Source of the DNA: Albugo candida
Lineage: Eukaryota; Oomycota; Peronosporomycetes; Albuginales
Assembly (NCBI GenBank): GCA_040437565.1
Contig: JBDOQK010000005.1
Span: 1-64,000, forward strand
Direction of reading: 5' to 3'
Length of the DNA: 64,000 bases
Under the pieces are notes generated by a model. That model was not told where the DNA came from, searched no databases, and worked only from the letters and a program-made list of their open reading frames with translations. Positions 1-11,989 of the stretch are shown one piece after another (within the stretch, counting starts at the first letter, position 1; each line of letters begins with the position of its first letter). The position numbers and the translations under genes are program-made.

Positions 1-82
1 ATAGTCTAAGCCTATACCACATTCTCTATATCGCTACTCTATACTATTAGTAACCTATTTCTTATCTCACCTGCCCGCGCTA

Positions 83-3000
83 TTAATGATCTGATCTTCT
101 CTGACTCTTGATCTTATCCGACTCTTCTAGTCTTGTCCGACTTTCTTCTGAACTTATCCTACTTTCTTCAACACTCTCCCACGACACACAATTCTTGATT
201 TTTGCCAGACGAACCAAATTCTGAAATTGCTTTGTCGAAATGGGCTTCGTCAAGAAATTGGCAAGCTGATTCTTGAAGTCGATATACTCGATCACAATTT
301 TTCATCCTTTGAATGATCACGAATGAAATGATAACGGATGTCGATATGTTTTGCTTTGCATTCATATCCGACGTTTTTTTCGATTGCGATGGCACTTTGA
401 TTGTCCTCGAATATTTTGGTCTTTTGAGAAATCTTTGACTTCAGTTCACATAATAAGCTTTTCAGCCATAAAACTTCTTGCATACAGAGTGATAGGGCGA
501 CGTACTCTACCTCGGCCGTACTCAGCGCTACACTTTGCTGAATCTTTGATTTGAAAATAACGGGTGCACCATTTATCATAACCATGATTCCAGATACAGA
601 TCTTCTGAATTCCTTGTTATTCGCCCAATCTGCGTCACTATATGCACAAACGCATAAATGTTTGTCACTGCCGGTGTAATGTATCCCCATGTCGCAAGTT
701 GACTTCAAATAACGTTGGACCCTTATCGCTGCCTTCCAATGCTCTTCAATAGGCCGTTCCAGATGTCGACTTAGTTGCCCAACTTAATACGCGATATCTG
801 GCCTTGTTCCATTCGAAACATACAAGAGTTATCCAACCAAGGAGCGATAAGGCCGAAACTTCATTCTTTCATCTTCTTTTTCGATTACCGATAAAAGTTG
901 GCCTTGAACATTTGGGTTCCAAACGAGCTTGACGTCCACTTGGTTGAAATTTTCGACCATTTTATTGATGCTTGAAGTTTGACAGATTTTCATTGAACGT
1001 TGCTCTCGGTCATAATTCACTTGAATGCCCAGCATAAATTTCACTTTTCCGAGATCTTTCGACTTGAACTTTCTTGACAATTTGTCGGAAATAGCTTTTA
1101 TCTCCTCCAATGTCTTTGCACCGATTAACATGTCGTCCACATATAAGGCGACATAAACCACCGAGTTCCCTCGTTGACGAACAAATATGCACGAATCTGT
1201 TCTGCAGTGTCGGAAACCCATTTCCAAAAACAATTTTGAGATTGTCTTAAACCATGTTGCTGCAGCCTGCTTCAGACCACATAAGCTTCGCTTCAGAAGA
1301 CAGACTTCGTTAGCCTGAGCTTTATCACCTCGGGGTGGATAAATGTAGACTTCTTCCTCCAGATACCCATTGAGAAACGCGGTGTCGACATCATATTGCT
1401 GAACATGAAATCTTTGGTGATAGCAAACCGCCAGGTAAACCCGAATGGAGTTCATATTTGCAACTGGCGCATATGTATCCATATAATCCCTTCCATATTT
1501 TTGTCGGTAGCCCAAGGCGACAAGTCTTGCCTTGTACTTTTCATCTCCACCAAATACATTCCGCTTTAGAGTAAAAAGCCATTTTTTTCCAATCACCTTT
1601 ATATTTGGAGTCTTTTTTTGAAGTCAGTATCCAGATCTCCTTTTCCTTGAGTGCTTGGAGTTCTAGTTGAATCGCCTTTTCCATTCAGCTGAATCCGGAG
1701 ACCGCATTGCCTCTCTGTACGTTGATGGTACATCCAGCGCAGCATTCGCCTGTTCTTGTTCCATGCGAAATCTTTTCTGTGGTCGAGTTTCTTCGATGTC
1801 CACTGGAACAATGGCATCGGAAATTTCGTATGGCACGATTGAATGAGACAGCTCACTTTCGAGAAGGTCATTGGGCCCAGATGGTGCGAATGTCGGAGAG
1901 CCAGTGAAGCTACCAAATCTCCCCCTGGGAACAATCTCCGTAGCTGTATTGAAATCCATGTTGACACCATCGTCCCCTGGATGTTCATTCTGTTCTTCAA
2001 ACTCTTCATCGATTTCCATTGCATCATCGCTGTTATGCTCTCTTTCGAGAGGCATGTCTTCCTCCTCATAATGCTGGTTTTCCATAGATTTCAATCGGTC
2101 TATGGATTTATCGCAGCATAAGACTTCAGCATATTTCGAGCTTTGCAGTTCTTGAAATTTAGCTGTACGTGCTGTTTCCATGCGATGGGCTTCCAAAATT
2201 CCAGACACGATAACCTTTAATGTTTTCGAAATAGCGCAGAAACATACATTTCTAAGCTTTTCTGTCGAATTTAGATCTCTTAGATTTGTCGATAGTGCAT
2301 AACCTTGAGCTTCAAACACTTTAAAGTGCGCGACGCTTGGCTTCCGACCGAAACATAATTCAAATGGGGTTTTGAATTGATTTGCCGCACAGGGTACTCT
2401 GTTCGTCACGTACACAGCTGTGTTCATAGCTTCTGCCCAACATTTTTCCTCCACTTGCATATGCGATAACATGCACCTCGCACGTTCCGTAAGTGTCCGA
2501 TTCACCGTTCTGCGAGTCCGTTCTTTTGTGGCGAATATGGAACCGTGGTTTGATGTATGATTCCGGAATTTTTGCATAAGTTGGCAAATCTGTCGTCGAT
2601 GCATTCCCCACCATTATCCGAATGCAAACACTTGATCCTTTTTCCGAACTGATTCTCGACAAGTGCTTTGAATTCGGTAAATTTACTGAAAACTTCACCC
2701 ATGCTTTGGATAAAATAGGCATGGATGAATCTTGAAAAATCATCGATGAATGTGACCATGTACTTCGCGCCACCTTGAGACTTCACTCGCATCGGTCCAC
2801 TGATATCACTGTGAACCACTTCCAACAAGGCTTTTGTCTTTACCTTTCCCTACGCAGATAATCTAAATGGCTGAAAAGATGACTTTCCATCCATACACCC
2901 TTCACAAATTTCGGACTCTTAACAATCCATTCCTAATTTTGTCTTTATATTGAGTCCAGTGACATAATTTCTTATGTTTTTCATTCTCTTGGTCGTAATA

Positions 3001-4202
3001 TGACCAAACTTTGCATGCTAAATTGATTCGTCCACCGGAACGCCTTCATGTTGACCTGCCTCTCCACCAAAATGTGCGACTTCAAGTGTTTCACATTCGA
3101 GAACGAAAAGCTTTCCAATACGTTGAATATCCACAATGCTTCGATTGTCACTTTTGATTTCACAGGTAAGATTCCGAAATACAACTTAAAGTCTTTTTCC
3201 GCCAGTGCAGATACGGAAAGTAGCTTTTGCTCGAGACCGGGAACGTACAAAACATCATCAATCCTGATATTTTTGTTGTTCTTGAGTCGCACAAAGATGG
3301 TTCCAACTCCCACTGCATAAACCTTGCTTCCATTGGCAAAAGATATCGGAAGCTTTTTCTTCGTTGCTTGTAAGTCGGTAAATTCAATTTTGTTGGGACA
3401 CATGTGACTGCTTGCGCCACTGTCCAGAATCCAATTCGCTTGATATTCTTGAAACATTGTGAATGCATGGGCTTCCTCGCTGTCGGCATTGTTACTTTTC
3501 TAACAATCCGCTTGTTTGTGCCCATACTTGTTACACCGGAAACACTTTCCCTCGAACTTCGCTGTGTTCCTGTTCGGCCCATTTGCTCGACCTTTGCTTT
3601 GCCGCTTGTACTGCGCTTTGAGTGCCATGCCTTGCTTTTCCTTGGCACTGATGCTTTCTGATTCGCGAAGAAGCATTTCCTTCGCTTGAAAAATGTCCAT
3701 CCCTGGAATAGTCTCCATGATCTTGATAATCTGGTCGAAATCTTCTGACATGCTTCCAAGTAGTACCACCAGCTGCTCATTCAAGTCGGTGGACGCTCCA
3801 ATTACTTGTATTGATATGCACAACTCGTCAAACCTCAAAACATGATCCATAACGCTTCCGCTTTTCTTCATCTTGAACTCATGGAACTCCCGCTACTTCT
3901 GGATCCTGCTGTGCAAGGGAGCGCCTCAAGAAAAATTTCTTCAAGATGTCCCGTGCTTGTGCAGCACTGCATGCTGATCTAACCATAGACTGCAAGTTGG
4001 GGCTGATCATGGTCTAAATGATCGCAAACGCCTTCATGTCATTAACCTTCCGAATTCCCACGTTGCTGTCATCCTCGCTTGGTGTTTTTACCGGCTCAAT
4101 ATGGTTCAGCAACCCCTTACGCATCAGCTGCATTCGAGCACTGAATTCCCAGCTGAAGTACTTGCCTTCTCTCAACATATCCATTTTTGATAGAGTTCGT
4201 AG
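83..4202 (-). mobile_element. Copia (Ty1) LTR retrotransposon fossil
   Basis: Degraded Ty1/Copia element read on the minus strand. From its 5' side (right) to its 3' side (left) the parts are: gag with a CCHC zinc knuckle (about 3500-4200), aspartic protease around a DSGAS motif (about 3350-3457), integrase (about 1700-2830), reverse transcriptase with a YVDDM motif (829-1596), and RNase H (about 292-708). The order protease-integrase-RT-RNase H is diagnostic of Copia rather than Gypsy. The coding region is broken several times, so this is a fossil. I cannot define the LTRs: the left one would lie at or beyond the window start, and the right side runs into an assembly gap. A gag scrap related to this one lies near 17.1-17.7 kb. 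Confidence 0.93.
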
Positions 4203-4302
4203 NNNNNNNNNNNNNNNNNNNNNNNNNNNNNNNNNNNNNNNNNNNNNNNNNNNNNNNNNNNNNNNNNNNNNNNNNNNNNNNNNNNNNNNNNNNNNNNNNN
4301 NN
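4203..4302. other. Assembly gap (100 N)
   Basis: A run of exactly 100 N. Unlike most gaps here, I see no duplicated sequence on its two sides, so real sequence may be missing between the Copia gag and the tandem repeat. Confidence 0.99.
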
Positions 4303-5345
4303 GTGAAAACGGCAACGCACCTGTTCAACGAACAATAATGTTCTCTGTATGCGAGGGAATGCTTGAGTGTTTTTTAAGCATCTTTCTTTATCACCTGCAT
4401 TTCTATCGAATAAATCAGAAAATAAAGCCCGAAAAAAGTGTGATATGGTGCAACACGAATAGAATAATGAAATCACGTATTCAACTTATTTGCATTTTTC
4501 TGCAATACCAATTAGAAAAAAAATGCGTAATGTCCTTTGTTTCCTAATCCAGACCCATTCGGGATGACATTTGATGATGGAGGATATGCTTTGAGATGCG
4601 TGAATGGAACTGATGCTTTGATCACACCTCCTATATTTTTGTACGTTCCAAGTAGATACGATAGCTGGGACCGAGTGCAAAAACCCAGAGATGAAGTAAA
4701 CCTGATCTGGTTGTCGTCCTGGAAACGGCAACGCACCTGGTCACCGATCAATAATGTTCTCTGTATGCGGGGGAATGCTTGGGTCTTTTTGAAGCATCTT
4801 GCTTTATCAACTGCAATTCCATCGAATGAATCAATTAAACAGCACGAAAAAGGTGTGATTTGGTGCAACACGAATAAAGTAATGAAATCACGTGTACAAT
4901 TTATTTGCATATATCTGGAATGCTGATATGAAAAAAAAAACGTAATGTCATTTGAACTCCAATCTGGACCCATCTCGGATGACATGTGATGATGGAGGAT
5001 ATGCTTTGAGATGCGTGAGTGGATCTGACTCTTTGATCATACCTCCGATATTTATGTACGTTCCAAGTACATACGATAGCCGGGACTGATTGCAAAAACC
5101 CAGAGATAAAGATAACCTGATCTGGTTGTCATCGTGTAAACGGCAACGTCCCATCTGGTCACCGATCAATAATGTTCTTTTTATGTGGGGGAATGCTTGG
5201 AACTTTTTCAAGCATCTTGCTTTATCGACTACATGTTTATCAAATGAATCAATAAAACAGCACGAAAAAAGTTTCATCTGGTGCAATACGAAAAGAATAA
5301 TGAAATCACGTATACAATTTATTTGCATTTTTCTGGAATACTTTG
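4303..5345. repeat. Tandem repeat, ~415-base unit, ~2.5 copies
   Basis: Three successive blocks share the same order of landmarks. GATGACAT-GATGATGGAGGATATG recurs near 4560 and 4975. A CGGCAACG segment recurs at about 4311, 4727 and 5141, and AATAATGTTCT near 4333, 4750 and 5170. The spacing is 414-416 bases, so the unit is about 415 bases. The first copy is cut by the gap, the second is whole and the third lacks its tail. Copies differ by scattered substitutions and small indels. Both strands stay open over stretches of each unit, but no frame is conserved well enough to call a protein. It could be a satellite, a repeat internal to a mobile element, or a decayed gene amplification. Confidence 0.85.
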
Positions 5346-5560
5346 TTTTGATTCATATTTTTATCTTCTCGCAGGAGCTGGTAACAGTTTCAGGATTGCT
5401 GCTGTTCTGCAACTGTAACAATGATTCTTGTAATTAGATACTGATAAGATCTGTATTTTTTCATGAGATACATTACTCACGTGTGACGAATCACTCATGA
5501 AATCATCAGTTTCTTTTGAAGTATCGAATGTACTCTTACAGTTTGCCATTTACTTTTTCA
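5346..5560. other. No recognisable feature
   Basis: Short AT-rich stretch between the tandem repeat and a transposase fragment. The open frames are short and show no family similarity that I recognise. Confidence 0.5.
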
Positions 5561-6043
5561 ATACGCCAACGTCAAAGGAGATGCTTGCTTAATGGGAATA
5601 CTCCCTGGACAGCCCTTACTAGCGCAAGCTCGCGATCTGTGATTATGACCTTCGGAGAGGGTACCCTATTATAGATAGTTTTGATCTGACGTATTGCCCA
5701 TATGTAGTTCTATCGATGCTCCTTTGACAGGAATGCAAAAAATGATGGGAATGTTGAATTGAGGCAAGTCAATACAACAGCATAGAGAAAAGGGCATTTT
5801 ATACTTGTTTGTCCTGTATGCGTAGTCCAACAATAAAACAGAAGGAGAGCGTCGTGTCAATTTGATATACATTATATTGGCAAAATAAAGGTGCGTCAGA
5901 TTGTTTTCATTCCTGCATTGTGTCGAAGAGATGCACTGGTCTTCTTTGAGTTCCACAATTGGTGCTGCGATCTGTGTTCTGCCATTGAGGGACTGATTTT
6001 GCATCTTACGCTGAAAAGTAATAGGATTAGAATAAAATCGCAC
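5561..6043 (-). pseudogene. MULE transposase fragment
   Basis: Minus-strand remains of a Mutator-like transposase core. The frame ending near 5669 carries the SVLLLDYAYRTNKYKMP segment, which matches the catalytic 'LLDxTYKTNxYxxPL' block of MULEs. A little downstream, in another frame (about 5650-5575), lies VIITDRELALVRAVQGVFP, the second catalytic block (TDRExALxxA...FP). The two blocks are in different frames and the C-terminal SWIM/zinc-knuckle part is missing, so this is a partial dead copy. I see no terminal repeats for it. It is not an obvious copy of the larger MULE at 7.1-10.6 kb. Confidence 0.8.
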
Positions 6044-6750
6044 TCTGAAATTCGTGATAACACAACTTTCCAGAGCTAATTGAGAGCTTTACCTTTCCAC
6101 TGTAAATGTCCCTCCTTCTCTATTTGCTGAATCTTGCAGTTCGAGAGCTTTTCTCGCCTCGCTAGGTCTAGCTCCAGATTCGAGGGCCCTTTAAATAGTA
6201 CTTTTACCCTCAATAGCCTCAATAGTACGTCTTCGCGGTATTGGATGCTCAGCAATACTTTTTTTATTGTTCATGGCTATGTTGACCATTCTTTACAAAT
6301 ACTCTCCATTGAGAATCATGTTTATATATGGTAGCGTAGAGCGAAAACGGGCAGTCAATTAACTTAGTGGCAGTTTGGGCGCTTTCGATTCTCCTGAGTA
6401 AGGTTTGACCTGTTTTTAGTGTTGCATCAGCAAAGTCAAAATTTGTGCCTTAATTACCCGCTGTATAGTTGAATCTTACCTTGTATCGTATGTCCCTCCT
6501 AAGTCGCACTATATGCAGTATCGCAAATTTTTTGTAGAGCTCTTTATAGCCAATGCATAGCTCTCAAGGAATGCAAATTCTTGTACAGCTTCAAAGAGCT
6601 CTTTAAATGTGTTGTACGTTTCTTGTGTTTCAGAGGGGGCATATTGCAATCTTGTAGGTAGCGTACAATTTGTCACCTTAAATGTGTATACTGGATGAAA
6701 TAAACTGCTGTATAGAAGAAATTCAGAGTAAAATGTGTCGCAAAAAATGT
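6044..6750. other. No recognisable gene
   Basis: About 700 bases upstream (on the minus strand) of the MULE fragment. Only short frames are present. It may be the decayed N-terminal half and flank of that transposon, but I cannot show it. Confidence 0.4.
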
Positions 6751-6754
6751 CAGT

Positions 6755-7105
6755 TGTATTAGCCGATCATAGTTGCAACGCACTGTGCATTAGCCAATCT
6801 CAAATAATATCTCGACTGAAGTTGCGGTGGCAATAATTTAGGGTCTGCTTGGATGTAATTAGTTGAAAAAGTAAAATTATTCTGGGGACATGGGGATTTG
6901 ATACCACTTTTTTCAAAAAATATGAGATATGTACCAAAATTTAAAAAAATATGGTTCATGTACCAAAATTCATAACAATAGGCGGTTTTGTACCAAAAGT
7001 TCGAAAATATTAATAGGGTACTGATATCCCCACAACCTTTTTCTGATATCCCGACAGCCTTTTTTTTAATTACATTTTTATTTTCCATTTTAAATTACAT
7101 CATGC
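6755..7105. repeat. Direct repeat plus MITE-like foldback
   Basis: Positions about 6755-6870 are a diverged direct copy of about 14,145-14,255: both contain TTAGCCAATC, a CTCGA-TGAAGTTG segment and TTTAGGGT followed by TGTAATTA. Positions about 6890-7050 begin with GGGGATTTGATACC and end with GGGTACTGATATCCCC, which are roughly inverted. Inside, the ATGTACCAAAA motif recurs three times. The same ACCAAAA-rich ends flank the MULE at 14.4-16.1 kb, so this is probably a non-autonomous relative of it. Confidence 0.6.
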
Positions 7106-7497
7106 CTACTTAGAACAACTTTTTTGGGACAATAATCAAGGGAGCTGCTAACCGGACACCCCACCCCTCCTCGCATATATTTAAATATATTAATAAACAC
7201 CTCGCCCCTATAATCAAATATGAGTCAATACCTTGTGATGTTTTGGTTTGTTCATGTGCTGAGTTTGGCGTTATAGTTTTAGTAAAGGGAGATGCGTTGA
7301 CAGGAATTCCGATCGAGGAATAATTTAAATAATAAAATGCTTTGACTGCTGAATCTATTCTTGATTTTCTGATTGGATTGAAAGGGTGTGTAATAAATGG
7401 GAAAGGTAATCATAAAAATAAGAGCGACGAGTAAAATTCTGCACAGCATGTACACTCCTAATTCCCACCTGCTCATACCTATCTACTCAATTTCATT

Positions 7498-10004
7498 TTA
7501 AGACTCCCAGCTGGGCCAACATTTCCGCGAGGAATTCTTGGGCAAGTGAGACATCGTCGGCATAATCAAAATTAATTTCATTAGCCTGAAAAAAAAGCGG
7601 TAAGAAGAAATCATACACGAATCATTGCGGCTTACCTCAACGCCATTTTCTTGCACTTTTGCAACTTCTTCGCTATTGGTAATTGTCACTGTGTTCGGAT
7701 AAGTCTGAGAAAACGGCAGATGTCAGTTAGAGAGTATCAAAGGGGTCTTAAGACAAACCAGAATGCATGAAAGATGCTGACTTAGATTACGCTTGCTCAC
7801 AATTTGGCTGATTGCTCTCATACCGGCAGATTTTGCCGCAAGCAATGAGCAGGTGGACCTGTGGTGTCCTTCATCCTTGCAATGCCCGCATTTTCGCTTC
7901 TTGCGGCCTTTTTCCTCCACATGCTCAAAAAGCGAAGGATTGTGCCTTGTTGACGAACGGTTTTGTGAGCTCAATGGCCGCCCACATGGCTGCGCTACTA
8001 CCGGATTGTTCATGACAAATGCTTTCGAGGAATCTAATGCTTCAATTGTGGTTCGAAGCATGGCCTGCTTGTATTCTTTTTCTCCTTGTACCGTGTTGCA
8101 AGAGACAACACAATATGGTGAGAAATTCGCTCTTGCTGTGCATCTAGAGGCGGTGGTGGTTGGTGGAGCCTCAATGCATATGGAAGTCTGAAACCTCCAA
8201 AGACCTATTGTTTGCCAACATCTTTCGCAAAGAAATTTTGGCAGGGGAGTTCTATTGTTCCCACAAAGATATTACTCCACTCCTCTGTTCCATTTGGACC
8301 GATTGCCTGCTGGTATTGCTCATGGACCTGAAAAAAAGACATTCAATAGCTGACTATAGAGGACGTGTTAAGCCCACTGCATGCATTATTCACATACCTT
8401 GCCCATTTCATAAGCTGAGATTTTGCGAACGACGTTGCCCCAGAATGGGGCTTCAAATTTTATTGGAAGCTGCATGCGTTGAAGACCGATCTGTCGGCTG
8501 ATTTCGCGGTGTTGGACATCTCCAGACAGGACAATCTTTCTGTACACTTCATCCAAGTCGATGGTTGAAACAGCAATCCGCTGTTTCAGAGATGCATGGC
8601 TCCCCTCTACACGCGACGTGACCAGCATGTCCAAAATGTAGGGCATATTTGGTCAAGGCTGTAACAAATAGCTCCTTCTGCTTGTCAATCCAAATGTCGT
8701 TCAAGTATTTTGCCAATTGAAGCGGCAAGCTTGGCAGAAGGTTTTCTCGTTGCTTGTGATAATCCGCTTCTGTATGTGCTTGCAGAGAGCCATCCACTGG
8801 ATCCAGAACTTGTCGTACTTCTCTGTCTTGCTAAATTGCCGCTTCGCTCTTGAATGCACATTCTTGTTTATATGCCAGCAGCAGATCAGCACAGTAGCAC
8901 TTGGAAATGCCGTTTTTATGCCTGCAATTAGCGCCAGTTCACGATCCACAACCACACTTATTTCGCCGGAACTAAGCAAATGCCCAAAGCAGTCCCGAAA
9001 TTGACGCAGAGCCCATACATAGTCTATTTCGCTTTCTTCGGAAAGGAAGGCGTAAGAAAACGATACGATACTATCTGGTTTGTTGGCGTAACCCCAACGA
9101 TATGCAACAACGGCACTTTATATCTATAGTATCGGCAGTTACTTACGCTTAACGCTAGTAACGCTTAGCAAAACCATCAAGCTTTACCTGTTTGTCTTGT
9201 GCGTTGAGTCCAATATAAAAACTTGTATGTACAAAGAGACGATGGGGCTGATCAGTGAAAAAGCACGAATAATTGTTGTACCATTGAAGATTGTGCTACG
9301 CACTACATTTTCCGTGAATCCCGCTGCAAGTGATACAGCCGTTGTTGGAGCAAAGAATAACAAGTCTGCTCTCCACTATTACTTTGGCGGAGCTCGTAGT
9401 AGATTTTTTCCTTCTCAAAACGGTCCAAAAGAGCCTCGACTGGTCGTGGGCCGTTCTGCGCAGAGGTCCTTACTTAGAAAAGGCTGTTTAGAATATTCCT
9501 CAAAGTAAATATTACGAGGCAGATTGTCATCGCCATACCCTTTGCTTGGTATTGTACACATCTTTTCCAACCAGTAAGCAGCACTGTCGTTCTGACGAAG
9601 GGTCGCAAAGATTACGCGAGGTGTCGCCCCAACCTTTGTCATTTTTTGTATGAGTCTGTTTATCGCATATGCGGCAGGGTCTTCTGCGGGATTGTGCCCG
9701 CTATGCCCACCAGGGAGGACTTGAAAGTACCAGACATAGGTGCATTCATCGGCGCTTATTGGCCTCTGGATGACAGCTTGCCACTTGCAGTTTGATTTTT
9801 TTGACTTCCGACGAAGGCCACTCCCTTCAACTTTGTGTACTCGGGCATGTCCACACTTCAACCAGACCTTCCGTATTTCCGTGCCTGCGTTGTTTGTCTT
9901 TGACCAAGCAAGTTAACGGCGAACCCGTTCTGCATGTCAAAGGTCTTCACCGCGTCCTCTGCTTTTTTGAGAGAAGGGTAACATGCACTGGGTGGGTCTT
10001 CCAT
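7498..10004 (-). pseudogene. MULE transposase, multi-exon, probably inactive
   Basis: Mutator-like transposase on the minus strand. An N-terminal FAR1/WRKY-GCM1-type DNA-binding region (about 9415-10,004, starting MEDPPSACYPSL) is followed by catalytic blocks: LDSTHKTNR near 9200, then VVVDRELALIAGIKTAFPSA at about 8900-8960 with a nearby CWH, then a SWIM-type region near 8100 and a CCHC knuckle (CGHCKDEGHHRSTC) near 7900. The last two exons join cleanly: VQENGVE, a GTAAGC...TTTCAG intron (about 7588-7636), then ANEINFDYADD to a stop at 7498. A frame change and stop near 9870 interrupt the N-terminal domain unless an undetected intron removes them, so the copy is probably dead but not old. 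Confidence 0.8.
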
Positions 10005-10456
10005 AAGCAAATTTAGGACAGCGTGATGAGAAAGTGGCAGTTTGAGAGCTATAATGTGCTTTGTTAGCAGAGATGGAAATATAAGTTCCCTCTGTCTCTT
10101 TCTTTTGGGGCAAAAAAATGTGTGTACTGTTATGAACGGTTATTATATGCATTCCCTGTGTATCCTGTCCGCATATGAACTACGATATCGCGCACTATTT
10201 CAAACAGAACGGTCGTTCAGTGACGTCATAGCGACAGACAGTCGCCCGTGGCTGAACTATTTCAATGTCGCGTGGACCACAAATCGACCATAAATCAACA
10301 GGAAGACGTTAAAGTGGAGAGGTGGCCGTGATCATGTAGCACATATGTGTTGTGTAGGGTAAGGGGTGTCCCGTTCAGGATGTGCCCAAAATAATATGTA
10401 ACATATTCATCAACCTTAATAGGGGGGGGTTATTAAATCATATAAAACATATGTGA

Positions 10457-10556
10457 NNNNNNNNNNNNNNNNNNNNNNNNNNNNNNNNNNNNNNNNNNNN
10501 NNNNNNNNNNNNNNNNNNNNNNNNNNNNNNNNNNNNNNNNNNNNNNNNNNNNNNNN
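10457..10556. other. Assembly gap with 30-base duplicated flanks
   Basis: Bases 10,427-10,456 are repeated exactly at 10,557-10,586, so the gap probably represents an overlap of contig ends inside the right TIR of the MULE. Confidence 0.95.
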
Positions 10557-10934
10557 GGGTTATTAAATCATATAAAACATATGTGAGGAGGGGGGGTCCG
10601 GTTAGCAAAGGGGGGTGTCTGGCTAGCAGCTCCTATAATTAGTGCGTATTGATATCCCGACAACTTTTTCTAAAGGGAATCGTTATTCAGCCCCCCCCCC
10701 TTTCCTGAATCAGCCCTCAGCCTTCATAAATTGATGGTAATCGTGACCTCTGATTGGTTTAAAAAAATATAAAGGAATAAATAAAAAGAAATTACGGAAA
10801 TCGGTATTCAGCCCCTACCCTTCATATATTTATGAAAATTGTGGCCTCTGGTTGGTCTGAATAAATGCAACGAAATGAAATTAAAAAATAAAATAAGAAA
10901 AACTTCGGTCTCTGCAGATTTTGTACTACTTAAT

Positions 10935-11418
10935 CTAAGTCTGTATGTAAATCTACCGCTGCAAGTGTTGCTGGTGTTATTGGTGCTGTTTGGTGCTGCT
11001 GTTGCTTCTTGACGGCAGGTTCTGGCATTGCGACATGTCTTTGGCATTTTCGACATCTTCTACGATACACAGGAGCATCCTAAGCAGCGCTAACATGCTC
11101 AAAGTGCGATGGCAGTCGCTGCGTTGGGCTCGATGGCCAACCATGCGTGCGCACTTGCACAGGATCGCGAATTTCTGTCTGTGGGACGTCCAACATATAG
11201 TCCAGCAGCGCACGCTTACGATGATCGGAAGCATCTCCGTACTCATCGTTTATCCTCTTCAATGCTATCTCAATTCCAATTGGCATGGTCCCAGCCTCAA
11301 TATGAACTGGCATTGGCTGTACCAGCCACCAATAATGATCAAAATCATTAGCAGACAGCGGTATCACTTGGTGACGAAAAGCATAATCGCAAGGATACCC
11401 TATTGTAGATGTCGTCAA
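10935..11418 (-). pseudogene. MULE transposase C-terminal remnant
   Basis: The minus frame 11,418-11,080 holds IEIALKRINDEYGD, then RDPVQVRTHGWPSS, then LPSHFEHV. This resembles the linker before the C-terminal zinc knuckle of MULE transposases ('DPxxVxxKGRPxx...SxFEHV'). It stops at 11,080. A short frame after it has CRKC but no full knuckle. The catalytic core is absent, so this is a truncated relic inside the inverted-repeat block. The assignment rests on the linker pattern alone. Confidence 0.5.
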
Positions 11419-11597
11419 GTCTATAGGTAAATTGATGTTGCAGGAGACAACAGTGTGATTTATATATGTATTATTTAGGGATGTGTTATATTCACTCCCT
11501 GTTTGGTTAAAGTCACTCCCTTTTTAAGTAAGGTGGCACACATAATCATACTATGTGTATATTTTTGAGCACTTTAGATAGATTTTTGGAAAGTAAG

Positions 11598-11817
11598 ATA
11601 TATTAAATGTAGGAGGTCCTTAGTTCACTTTACTAGCTAGTCTAAGCCTTCTCGTTCTAAACGCCCACAGCTTAGGTCCGTACATCGATACCTGTCGACC
11701 ACTTTATGGGTCCGTACCCAGCTCAGTCGGTTAAGCACTTGAGCGCACGGGGCCCCTGCCGGAGGTCGTTAGTTCGATTCCCGGCAGTGTGGGCAGCGGT
11801 TTGAGCCCACCCAAGCA
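11598..11817 (+). repeat. Partial second copy of SINE region (contig end)
   Basis: Near copy of 11,918-12,135, with roughly eight differences over 220 bases, ending exactly where the N run starts. It contains the same TCTAAACGCCCACAGC target-site segment (11,656-11,671), box A (about 11,718-11,731) and box B (about 11,771-11,781). It is more diverged than the flanks of the other gaps, so it may be the other haplotype rather than a second insertion. Confidence 0.8.
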
Positions 11818-11917
11818 NNNNNNNNNNNNNNNNNNNNNNNNNNNNNNNNNNNNNNNNNNNNNNNNNNNNNNNNNNNNNNNNNNNNNNNNNNNNNNNNNNN
11901 NNNNNNNNNNNNNNNNN
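11818..11917. other. Assembly gap with ~220-base near-duplicate flanks
   Basis: Bases 11,598-11,817 and 11,918-12,135 are near copies placed on either side of the N run, which suggests an unmerged overlap between divergent haplotypes. Confidence 0.9.
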
Positions 11918-11989
11918 ATATTAAATGTAGGAGGTCCTTAGTTCACTTTACTAGCTAGTCTAAGCCTTCTCGTTCTAAACGCCCACAGC

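Larger units (their letters stand above)
7140..10634 (-). mobile_element. MULE transposon with ~70-base TIRs
   Basis: The left end (7140-7207) starts GGGAGCTGCTAACCGGACACC. The right end (about 10,558-10,634) is its inverted match, reading GTCCGGTTAGC and finishing AGCAGCTCCT. Both share an internal CATAT-rich stretch and a CCCCTCCTC / GAGGAGGGG block. Between them lies a minus-strand Mutator-like transposase, so I take the pair as true TIRs. The right end is complicated by a second similar GGGGTGTCC block near 10,374 and an assembly gap at 10,457-10,556 whose flanks duplicate 30 bases. I could not find a convincing 8-11 base target duplication. Confidence 0.8.

Noticed and set aside
1843-2121. 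Plus-strand frames inside the Copia fossil
   Set aside because: They are antisense shadows of the integrase region.
4549-5330. Bromodomain/WD-type protein exons in the tandem repeat (minus reading with GDQVRCRFQDDN)
   Set aside because: The resemblance is a few residues, the frame is not kept between units, and both strands are equally open.
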